This document shows positions 46,304 to 53,248 of a DNA stretch of 53,248 nucleotides, one piece after another; position 1 is the first letter of the stretch, and each line of letters begins with the position of its first letter. Origin of the DNA: Gammaproteobacteria bacterium. Lineage in GTDB: Bacteria; Pseudomonadota; Gammaproteobacteria; Chromatiales; Chromatiaceae. The notes beneath the pieces were generated by a model that was not told the origin of the DNA, made no database searches, and saw only the letters and a list, made by a program, of their open reading frames with translations. The translations under genes and the position numbers were made by a program. The stretch is from contig JAJFJN010000088.1 of the NCBI GenBank assembly GCA_021773975.1, forward strand, positions 1 through 53,248. The letters are read 5' to 3'.

Positions 46304-47950
46304 TCACTCTCCTAGTAGGCCGCTCAACTGATTGCCGCCACGTTTCCAAAACATACGAATAGCTGCTTCAAGCACATGGACGTTATCTTCTTCCTGATAT
46401 GCAAAGGCTGCTACTAACTTCTTATCTCCCTTTTTTCCAATACAAAAAACACCAGCTCCATCCCAGATAACCAGCTCACTCCAGCTGCAAAAAACACGTT
46501 CATTGCTGGAAAAGAGTTTTTTACGTTCCAACTCCATTCCTCGGTCTTTAATCACTGTAGCTCCAAACCGGTATTGTTCACCATCACGTAAACCTTCCAG
46601 GAGTTCGGTCAACAGCCTAACACCGACAGCTCTCCACAGGCGATCAACAAAATTACTGTAAATATCTTGGTTCTTCAATTCAATTGAAGAGTAGTCGGAG
46701 CTATTCCCAATAACAATGCTATAGGTTGTCCCGGTTGGAATGCCGTTAACAGAGTGACGCGTGCCACCCCAGCGAACTCGCGTGATAGAGTCCAAATCCC
46801 ACCTGCGACCCTTCCACTCAATCCCCTCAGGAGATATACGGAGCTTGTTTTTAAAAAGTGCACCTACATCAGTTTCATAGGTAATTTCCTTACGCCACTC
46901 TTCAGTGCGGTTTTTTGCATCTTTAATCAGGCGGGTGCGCTGCTCAGCAATATCATCCAGGGCACTTGCATCATCAGCTGTGCATTCAGCGACTTTGACA
47001 ACCTCAGCAAATACCTCCTGAAGCATATTAGTGAGCTGTTGCGAGAAATCGAGTTTTCCATGCTCATTAAATAGGTGGATTGTCACATCCCTTACAATCC
47101 CTGCTACTCGGTGGCTTGCATCATGATCAAGACCACGGCTTTTTGTGCTAACCTGGATCGGCTGAGCTACGGTGTCCCAATTTTTTACGACTTGGATGAG
47201 CTGCTCAACCATTGGGGCCAAAGTCGAGTCAGGGCAATCGGCATCAACTGTCACCTTGAGCTTTTCTACAAGAGCTTTGATATTTCCTTCTTCTTTTTCA
47301 AGAAACGCTTGCGCCTCAACCTCATACGAATCAACCAGGTCATCAATCAGAATCGGACCATGTGCTTCACCGTCGCCTGTTGCGGATTCAACTGCAACAG
47401 TCACCGCCTCGATAAGCTCCATTGAGGACAGATTATCCAAAGCAGATTTGATAACCTTTTTAAAATGACGCCTCCGCTCCTGTATTTCTGCTTCAACTGC
47501 CGGCAGATCTGTCACTTCAGGGAAACTAGATACAATACGTTCTTCGTTGATAAGCGTACAAAGTGCATTCGGATCAATATCTTCAAAAGCCCAGGCGATT
47601 TCAAGAACCCACTTGGCAATGTCATCCGGTGTGAGATCAAGCAGGCGGGATAGCCCGGCAGCAAGCAAGTTGGCTCGAGCGATAGACGGTAGTGTATCCA
47701 TGCCGAGAAGATCGGATGTTGCGGACTCCAATAATGACAACGCCTCACTAGCTCGCTTTGGTCCCAGACCAGGTAGCCAAGCAATCTCGACTGAGAGTCG
47801 CTTTCTAGGGTTTGTCAGATCAGAGCGAACCTGCATGCACTCGCTGGAATCCAGTAGCAGGCTGCGCTCATCAGCCAGTTCCATAATCCTCCGACGATTG
47901 TCTCTGGGGGTGGCGGTGAGAATATAAAAAGGATTTTGTAAAAGGTCCAT
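46304..47950 (-). CDS. J-like protein without HPD, with PH-like domain
   Basis: 548 residues. Residues 1-60 resemble a J domain: NPFYIL, a charged helix (RDNRRRIMELADE) and RSDLTNPRKRLSVEIAWL, matching helices I-III. The HPD loop that drives Hsp70 ATPase is absent. A long helical middle follows. At about 385-445 a beta-rich segment (KLRISPEGIEWKGRRWDLDSI) looks like a bacterial PH-like fold. The C-terminal ~100 residues (GVFCIGKKGDKKLVAAFAY) are mixed. It starts 12 nt after the AAA+ gene and probably acts as adaptor between Hsp70, AAA+ and the membrane partner. The J-like call is by pattern only. Confidence 0.6.
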   Translation of the reverse strand: MDLLQNPFYILTATPRDNRRRIMELADERSLLLDSSECMQVRSDLTNPRKRLSVEIAWLPGLGPKRASEALSLLESATSDLLGMDTLPSIARANLLAAGLSRLLDLTPDDIAKWVLEIAWAFEDIDPNALCTLINEERIVSSFPEVTDLPAVEAEIQERRRHFKKVIKSALDNLSSMELIEAVTVAVESATGDGEAHGPILIDDLVDSYEVEAQAFLEKEEGNIKALVEKLKVTVDADCPDSTLAPMVEQLIQVVKNWDTVAQPIQVSTKSRGLDHDASHRVAGIVRDVTIHLFNEHGKLDFSQQLTNMLQEVFAEVVKVAECTADDASALDDIAEQRTRLIKDAKNRTEEWRKEITYETDVGALFKNKLRISPEGIEWKGRRWDLDSITRVRWGGTRHSVNGIPTGTTYSIVIGNSSDYSSIELKNQDIYSNFVDRLWRAVGVRLLTELLEGLRDGEQYRFGATVIKDRGMELERKKLFSSNERVFCSWSELVIWDGAGVFCIGKKGDKKLVAAFAYQEEDNVHVLEAAIRMFWKRGGNQLSGLLGE

Positions 47951-47962
47951 GCTCCCCTCCAG

Positions 47963-49429
47963 TTATGAATCCCAAACGAATCCGATGCGTCTGCTTTTTT
48001 TCTCTTTGTCTTCAGGAAGACTTTTCAATGCGGCATCAATACTTTCCTGATCAAGCTGGGTCTTTCCGGCCTTAGCGGCAAGCCTTGCTGCTTCACGTAC
48101 AATAAACGCTGAATCGGATAGAGCCTTGCCGGTCAGGGCATTCAGAATCATATCCATATTGAGGTCTTCCGCTTTCGGCAGCTTGCTCAACAATGAGTCG
48201 AGAAGGGACGCCACTTCGATTCTCGACGGCATCCCGACTTCAATGATGTGGTCAAAACGACCACGTCTGAGAATGGCAGGGTCAATCAGATCAATTAGGT
48301 TCGTCATAGCAATAATCAGAACCTTGTTCTTGATAGCCTCAGGTATGCGTCTGAGGAATTCAGCAACTTCCTCGACGTGATGTACGCTGGATGTTCCGCC
48401 GGACTGTCTATCCGACAAGAATGACTCCATTTCATCGATGATGATCACGGCTGGAGCAGCATCGATAGCCTTGTCGAAAACCTCGGAAATCTTCTTACTG
48501 GTTTCATGAATATAGGGGCTGCCAACACTGTTCGAATCAATCGAGTAGCTGGGCCAATCGATAAATTCAACAAGTTGCTCCACAGCAAAAGTCTTGCCGC
48601 AGCCTGGAGGACCATGCAGAACGATTGCCGAGGGGAATTCGATGCCCATTGCCTGGTATTTCTCGGCATTAAAGATGATGTCGATGATGTGCTCGTTAAA
48701 GAACTCTTCGAGTTGTGGCCGACCCGGGAGGCTGAAGACGTTGTGCTCAACCTTGTCGCCCCGTGATGAGGGTTGCTCCGGGTCGATGGCGGCGTCGGTA
48801 ACAGCGGTCTTTCCATCAGTTTTGGGTCGAGGAACTGGCTTGCGCTTAGTGAGCAGACCAGCATCAGCTGGGGTATTGAATCCGGCAGTATAAATTATCT
48901 CTGCGAGATCACTAGCAGGCATCCACCCCGTTAGGTTGGCCAAACGCCTGAACGAATCTGTTGAGATGACCACGCCACCGGTAATCCAGGTTCCCAAAAC
49001 CACCTCATCGTCAACATGCGGCGTCAATGTCCAGGTTGGAAGCAGCTTGGAATATTGCTCCACATAGATGGCATCATGAAAAGATGCATCCTCCGAGACT
49101 TTCCGAGACTCTTTCAGCGTGAAAGAAAATGCCAGTGCATCAACCTTGCTGTCAGGGGATCCCCCATTTTCAATCGGTGCCAGGGCGTACTTCTTATGAC
49201 TGCTCAGGCTCCGGAATGATTCGGTTCCGAACGTAACCTCGCTAAGTAGAGATTCATCGAGAAAACTGGTTTCGTTCCATTTCTGAGCCAATTCAGTGCG
49301 GGCGAGCAGAATGTTGCCCAATCCATTGGTATCAAAAATCTGCCAGTCATCTCCCGAAAACAGAAGCGACCGGATCTTTGATCCATCTGATAGCTCATAC
49401 CCCTTTGGCAGCCATAAGTCCTTCGCCAT
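47963..49429 (-). CDS. AAA+ ATPase of the Hsp70 operon
   Basis: 488 residues. Residues 1-210 form an uncharacterised N-terminal region. The AAA+ module has Walker A GPPGCGKT (273-280), Walker B VIIIDEMES (D332-E333), sensor 1 Asn377, and the second region LIDPAILRRGRFDH with arginine fingers (388-391). The closest general group is FtsH/Cdc48-like classic AAA. There is no protease motif (HEXXH) or zinc site, so it should be an unfoldase or remodeller rather than FtsH. It lies 3 nt after the Hsp70 gene. In Hsp104/ClpB systems an AAA+ machine works with Hsp70; this protein is a single-ring AAA and not ClpB, so the cooperation is only suggested. Confidence 0.8.
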   Translation of the reverse strand: MAKDLWLPKGYELSDGSKIRSLLFSGDDWQIFDTNGLGNILLARTELAQKWNETSFLDESLLSEVTFGTESFRSLSSHKKYALAPIENGGSPDSKVDALAFSFTLKESRKVSEDASFHDAIYVEQYSKLLPTWTLTPHVDDEVVLGTWITGGVVISTDSFRRLANLTGWMPASDLAEIIYTAGFNTPADAGLLTKRKPVPRPKTDGKTAVTDAAIDPEQPSSRGDKVEHNVFSLPGRPQLEEFFNEHIIDIIFNAEKYQAMGIEFPSAIVLHGPPGCGKTFAVEQLVEFIDWPSYSIDSNSVGSPYIHETSKKISEVFDKAIDAAPAVIIIDEMESFLSDRQSGGTSSVHHVEEVAEFLRRIPEAIKNKVLIIAMTNLIDLIDPAILRRGRFDHIIEVGMPSRIEVASLLDSLLSKLPKAEDLNMDMILNALTGKALSDSAFIVREAARLAAKAGKTQLDQESIDAALKSLPEDKEKKSRRIGFVWDS

Positions 49430-49432
49430 AAA

Positions 49433-51928
49433 TCATCCCCTGATAATATTGGCAATATCTAACATCTCATCATCAGAGCCACCGCCAATCTGGATCATCG
49501 AAAGCTGAGCAACAACGGCGCGGAGTTTCTCAATTTCATCGGAACGCATAAGTTGCGCGCCGATATTGGCAAGTTCCTCGAAGCGATGCTTATCGGCAAA
49601 GAGGTGTGGAGAGCTGACCATTGATTTAAATCGCTCGACAACAAACCAATCCTGACGCCAGAGGATTTCAAAGTTCTTCCCCTTGAGTTCATCCAGGTGA
49701 TGTTCAAAATCCGTATCATTTCTATCGATGGAACGTTGGGCGGTTTTCGCCAGGCTATCGAAAGCCGTACCTTCCGACGGGCGGGCGTGTTGGCGGATAT
49801 ACTCATCAAAGAGCGACACCACCCTGTCGAGATCGATCTGACGGATCTCCTTGAGGTGCTCCTTTCTAACCTGGGCAAGCAACCGCCTTGCCTCGAGGAC
49901 TTTTTCCATGGCTTCCTGGGCCTTCTCGGTTTCCGCTTCCTCGGGATCGAGCGAGACGGCGGATTCAAGTTTCTGCCTGGCTTGCTCTATTTTCGGATTG
50001 TCCACGACCTCATTGATTTCATCAATGCGGTTGAGCGTTTGCTCTCCTTCTTCGATGACAAGAGCAGAAGCTGAAGTGTAATCGAGCTGTCCTTCTTGGC
50101 GCGAATAGAAATTCTTGCTCGAGTGGAATGTGCCGCCGATGCATGGAACAGAGACCTCGATGATGATGTTGCCAGAATCCAAGATTTCGTAGTCACACTC
50201 GAGATCAGCACCGGCTGGAATCACACCGTCATCGAAATCGGAACCTGAAATCTTCAGAACGCCAATGGAACGATTGTCTGTGATAGTGTCTTCAATATCG
50301 CCTTCCCACAGCTTGAGATTGAGCGAGCCAGATGCCCCCGACTTAAGCGATTCGGCAGCTTTGAACACCTTCTTTCCCTTCTTGGGAAGCGAATCGCCCG
50401 AACGAATCAGATTTTCGAGTACTGGACGCCCACCGAGCTTCTCCAAAACCTCAATACCCACTGAGTGCGAGGCTGGAATGGCGTCAACCGTAGCGGCTGT
50501 CCTACTGATGATAATTTTGTCCTGCTCCAGGGCAATGGGGCCACCCACAGAATCGAACACAAACACCTTAAACGTGTTGTCCCCAGTCTTGGCCAGGGTC
50601 AAATCGATGGTTGCGCCATGTTTGAGAGGGAGACGGCCCGAGGTCCACCCGGTATCAGCGCAGTCAATTTGGAACTCAGAACCGGAAGCGGCTTGTCCTG
50701 CCAGTTGAACGGCTATCTTGGCTTTTACGTCCGGTGTGCGGGCGATGTAATTGAAAGTCAGAGCTAGTCCGCCTCCAGAGGAAATCTGTCCACGGGTGTT
50801 TTTTCTTGAACGGTTCTGGGAGCTCCAGTCAATAGACTCAGAAAACAGGCTCGCCCCTTCAGCCACAGCAGTCATGGGGTTCACATCCGTGCTACCAGGG
50901 AGTCCCAACTCAAAGGCAACCTTGTCACGCAAAGGCTTGTAATTGGTCGGTCCGCCAACAAACACGATACGCTCCAAGTCATGAGGTGTGAGTCCAGCCC
51001 TCAAGAGCGTCTCACGGGCGGAATCTATCGATTCGCCGACACGATCAGCAATCAATTTGTCATAGGTATCCCGCTGTAACGGAATATCGAGGTAAATCTC
51101 GTTGCCTTCCAGATCCTTAACTCGTGCCTCGGTTTCGGAAAGGCTTATAACTGCATCCTCGCGTGCAGACAGTTCTATCTTTGCTCGTTCGGTAGCCCAG
51201 GTTGCCAGGCGGACGAGCGATTTGAAAGTCGGGTTTACCGAAAAGTCTTCAGGCAGGGCAAAGTTCTCGAGCAGCCAGGGGCGGACAACATTGTCTACAA
51301 GAACCCGGTCGAAATCCCGACCTCCACACATAGCGATCCCACCATGGGCAAGGAGGTTAACCCGACCGCCGATACTTTCCGCAATAGCAATATCAAGCGT
51401 GCCGCCACCCAAGTCATAGATCAGAAACATACCATCGGCATTGCGTGCTCGCATCACGCTCATCACCGCAGCAACAGGCTCTTGCATAAGCGCAACCATG
51501 CCGATGCCAGCCATGCTGGCGGCCTGCATGGTTGCATCTTTCTGCATTTGGTTAAATGCCGCAGGGACCGTAATTACTGTGCCCGCATCAGGATCATTCC
51601 TAATTTCTTCCGGCAGATAACCAAACAGCACCTTCAGCACTTCCGCAGAGCATTCTTCTGGCGACTTGGTGAGATTCACAGCTGAAAGCTGAATAGGCGT
51701 GCTTGTTCCAATAAGGCGTTTGAAAAGCATTGCCGAATTGTCAGGGCTGTGTGGAGCCGAGTCATATGCTCGTTTGCCAACATACTTATTACCCCGTCTG
51801 TCGATATAGATTACTGAAGGCGTTACATCATTCTGCTCAGGGCTCTTCCAGATACGAGCCTCGGAACCGTCATAGGAACAGATCGCGCTATTCGTTGTAC
51901 CCAGGTCAATGCCAACAAAATTCCTCAT
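49433..51928 (-). CDS. Divergent Hsp70-family chaperone
   Basis: 831 residues against about 640 for DnaK. The N-terminal ~375 residues are a complete Hsp70 nucleotide-binding domain: phosphate 1 IDLGTTNS (7-14), phosphate 2 IYDLGGGTLDI, adenosine FVGGPTNY. An extra beta-rich segment of roughly 100 residues follows, then a substrate-domain-like part (VGIEVLEKLGGRPVLENLI) and a long helical C-terminus, with no EEVD-type ending. It overlaps the GrpE-like gene by 4 nt and is followed by the AAA+ gene. This is not housekeeping dnaK: dnaJ is absent, and it sits in ICE cargo. Confidence 0.88.
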   Translation of the reverse strand: MRNFVGIDLGTTNSAICSYDGSEARIWKSPEQNDVTPSVIYIDRRGNKYVGKRAYDSAPHSPDNSAMLFKRLIGTSTPIQLSAVNLTKSPEECSAEVLKVLFGYLPEEIRNDPDAGTVITVPAAFNQMQKDATMQAASMAGIGMVALMQEPVAAVMSVMRARNADGMFLIYDLGGGTLDIAIAESIGGRVNLLAHGGIAMCGGRDFDRVLVDNVVRPWLLENFALPEDFSVNPTFKSLVRLATWATERAKIELSAREDAVISLSETEARVKDLEGNEIYLDIPLQRDTYDKLIADRVGESIDSARETLLRAGLTPHDLERIVFVGGPTNYKPLRDKVAFELGLPGSTDVNPMTAVAEGASLFSESIDWSSQNRSRKNTRGQISSGGGLALTFNYIARTPDVKAKIAVQLAGQAASGSEFQIDCADTGWTSGRLPLKHGATIDLTLAKTGDNTFKVFVFDSVGGPIALEQDKIIISRTAATVDAIPASHSVGIEVLEKLGGRPVLENLIRSGDSLPKKGKKVFKAAESLKSGASGSLNLKLWEGDIEDTITDNRSIGVLKISGSDFDDGVIPAGADLECDYEILDSGNIIIEVSVPCIGGTFHSSKNFYSRQEGQLDYTSASALVIEEGEQTLNRIDEINEVVDNPKIEQARQKLESAVSLDPEEAETEKAQEAMEKVLEARRLLAQVRKEHLKEIRQIDLDRVVSLFDEYIRQHARPSEGTAFDSLAKTAQRSIDRNDTDFEHHLDELKGKNFEILWRQDWFVVERFKSMVSSPHLFADKHRFEELANIGAQLMRSDEIEKLRAVVAQLSMIQIGGGSDDEMLDIANIIRG

Positions 51929-52305
51929 AATTCCACCTTCCTCAAAGTGACGGTTCCTGTCTTAACCAAACCTTCTTTCCCCATGATGATTGGCTCAAGC
52001 ATCTGATCGACCATCAAGACATCGTTAGCGTCGAATTCTTCTATATTGAGAGGGGTAGCGGCAACGCCCGGATCAAAAGGATGATCCTCGATATTAACAA
52101 TTCGGAGATCCGCCTGTTCCAGAGCCTCTTCAACCTTCTTGATGAACCACCGAAACTGGCCTTTATATCGGTTTTGTTCACCAGCATCGAGCTTAGTGAG
52201 TACCCGGTCAAACACCTTGCTAAACCTCCATGATTCGACAGCCATGCTGATCACAGCTTCCTTCATAGCCTCAGTGGATATCAGGGTTTGTTCAGAATCT
52301 GCCAT
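51925..52305 (-). CDS. GrpE-like partner of the divergent Hsp70
   Basis: 126 residues from the ATG at 52305 (GGAG 6 nt upstream); an upstream ATG at 52317 would give MEMD first. Helical up to ~70 (SWRFSKVFDRVLTKLDAGE), then a beta part with HPFDPGVAATPLNIEEFD and EGLVKTGTVTLRKVE, which recalls the GrpE C-terminal wing (PFDP...A...LRPA.V.V). GrpE is the nucleotide exchange factor of Hsp70, and this gene directly precedes and overlaps the Hsp70. It is short for GrpE and lacks most of the long N-terminal helix. First gene of the operon. Confidence 0.6.
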   Translation of the reverse strand: MADSEQTLISTEAMKEAVISMAVESWRFSKVFDRVLTKLDAGEQNRYKGQFRWFIKKVEEALEQADLRIVNIEDHPFDPGVAATPLNIEEFDANDVLMVDQMLEPIIMGKEGLVKTGTVTLRKVEL

Positions 52306-53096
52306 GTCCATCTCCATATTTGTTGGCGCTTCTCAGTGGTGCTGCCGGATTTGTCTGAATACCTTGTCTAACAGATTCCAGCTCTTTATCTTGTATCTCA
52401 TATAGACCTGCTTACGCAATGAATACTATGCGCGCGGTGATGATGTCTCCATGATTTGTTGTAACAAATTCCTTTGGATGATGAGGGTATTGTTTTCCAA
52501 TGATAGCTGAAAAAAGCTGCCCAGGTATACGATATCCCCTGAAAATAGCTAGCTAAGAGGTCTGAGAAATTTATAATCCCATCCTGCTTCCACACAAGAA
52601 TCACAAATATAACCAACCGAATTGTTTTAAATCTTTTCGAGTATCCAAAGGCTTTACCTTCCCCCTTTATTAACTGAAGGTGAACGGCTCCTTCGCTGGT
52701 CTACAGACAATTGAGTATTCTCAGAAAATGGCTGCTTAGGGTCCAGCCTGTGTGAAAACTCAAAAATGGCCTTCTGTAATCATTTTTAAGCCTTAAAATA
52801 TTTCAAGTAAGCCAGTATTGCTACTACATGAATGTTATTGCCCACAGGGCTAATCAGTTGCGTATGATGCTATATTTGGTGTCGATTCTTGCCGTCAGTC
52901 TACTGCAGAGTTTTCACACACCCTGGGTCGTTTCCTGCCAATTACCACATAACCCTAAAATGATCACTTTTGAGTAAGCCATTCCGCAATCAAGTGAGAT
53001 ACAAATACAATAAACAAGCACTGGTAGAATAGCATGCATGGAGTGCTATCTGGGCTTCACAGCCCAATAATTAACATATTTCCAGCAGCCTCAATA
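52306..53096. other. Spacer between the Hsp70 operon and transfer block 3
   Basis: Should contain the promoter of the Hsp70 operon (minus strand, 52320-52450), which I cannot pinpoint. It also has a MITE-like element at 52739-52929. No gene of its own is supported. Confidence 0.5.
52739..52929. mobile_element. MITE-like element with IS1182-like ends
   Basis: About 191 bp with imperfect terminal inverted repeats, GGTCCAGCCTGTGTGAAAACTC at the left and GAGTTTTCACACACCCTGGGTC at the right. These share GTGTGAAAAC with the ends of the IS at 25380-27066. No coding capacity. It looks like a non-autonomous derivative or decayed IS end pair. Confidence 0.55.
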
Positions 53097-53132
53097 AACC
53101 CTCGAAAATGGATTCAAGGGTTTTCCATAGAC
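53097..53132 (+). promoter_or_regulatory. Transfer-block box, copy 3
   Basis: The 36-bp element of 18904 and 36704, ending 54 nt before the start codon at 53187. Confidence 0.75.
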
Positions 53133-53186
53133 GGGAGGTAGTGGGCTTGTAAAGTACGTCAGAGTACAAATTAACTTTGACGTGAC

Positions 53187-53248
53187 ATGACCAAACCGAC
53201 ACTCCACTTGCTCCTAATAGCAGTGCTTTTCCCGGCACTGCTTCAAGC
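53187..53248 (+). CDS. Partial secreted protein, head of transfer block 3
   Basis: Only the first 20 codons are present: MTKPTLHLLLIAVLFPALL and on, a signal peptide cut by the window edge. Its place after the VirB4-like ATPase and behind box 3 matches the TIGR03757/03756 position in related ICEs. The ribosome site is weak. Identity is by position only. Confidence 0.5.
   Translation, partial: MTKPTLHLLLIAVLFPALLQ

Noticed and set aside
49433-51928. Housekeeping dnaK
   Set aside because: Too long, contains an extra domain, lies in ICE cargo with AAA+ and membrane partners and no dnaJ.
1-53248. CRISPR array, integrase, relaxase or oriT
   Set aside because: No regularly spaced repeats, no tyrosine or serine recombinase and no relaxase motif are visible. 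The element's ends and oriT must lie outside or go unrecognised.

Overview
The window looks like a gammaproteobacterial chromosome segment carrying most of the transfer region of a large integrative and conjugative element (ICE) with an MPF-G type IV secretion system (PFGI-1/ICEHin1056-like gene families). Two PEP-CTERM proteins at the left edge suggest an environmental, exopolysaccharide- and exosortase-bearing host. I cannot name the species. No integrase, relaxase or oriT is visible, so neither ICE end is proven.

Layout. 1-4.5 kb: two PEP-CTERM genes embedded in REP-like repeats, then an alpha/beta hydrolase and a LuxR-type regulator transcribed together. 4.9 kb: a tRNA-Leu(CAA)-like gene with several departures from the consensus, a possible attachment site or relic. 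5.1-8.8 kb: a Gabija-type defence pair (OLD nuclease plus UvrD-like helicase). 9.2-12.0 kb: an SOS cassette (LexA-like repressor, Y-family polymerase, small SRAP protein, YjbR-like protein) behind two LexA boxes. 12.6-17.3 kb: accessory ICE genes (DUF6927-like, RadC, DUF6573-like, SNF2-type helicase), each behind a hairpin-rich leader. 17.3-18.8 kb: small regulators, including CsrA and two XRE proteins.

19.0-25.3 kb is transfer block 1 (PilL-like, TIGR03759, transglycosylase, TIGR03765, TraD, TIGR03747). It is followed by cargo slot 1 (25.3-36.6 kb): an IS1182-family element, a TIR-STAND protein, and a type I restriction-modification locus with a YgjP-like metalloprotease. 36.8-44.3 kb is transfer block 2 (RAQPRD, an unusual CsrA-like protein, TIGR03758, 03745, 03750, 03746, 03749, 03752, 03751 and the VirB4-like ATPase). 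Cargo slot 2 (44.9-52.3 kb) is a five-gene operon: GrpE-like, Hsp70, AAA+ ATPase, a J-like protein and a membrane peptidoglycan-binding protein. The first codons of transfer block 3 appear at the right edge.

Two signals stand out. First, the Hsp70/AAA+ operon occupies a defence-type cargo slot, matches no system I can name, and has its own nucleotide-exchange-like and J-like partners. Second, a 36-bp element occurs three times in the window, once ahead of each transfer block and after each cargo slot. It looks like the shared control site of the transfer regulon. The two CsrA-family proteins, the LexA-like repressor and the small XRE proteins suggest layered control of transfer linked to DNA damage.
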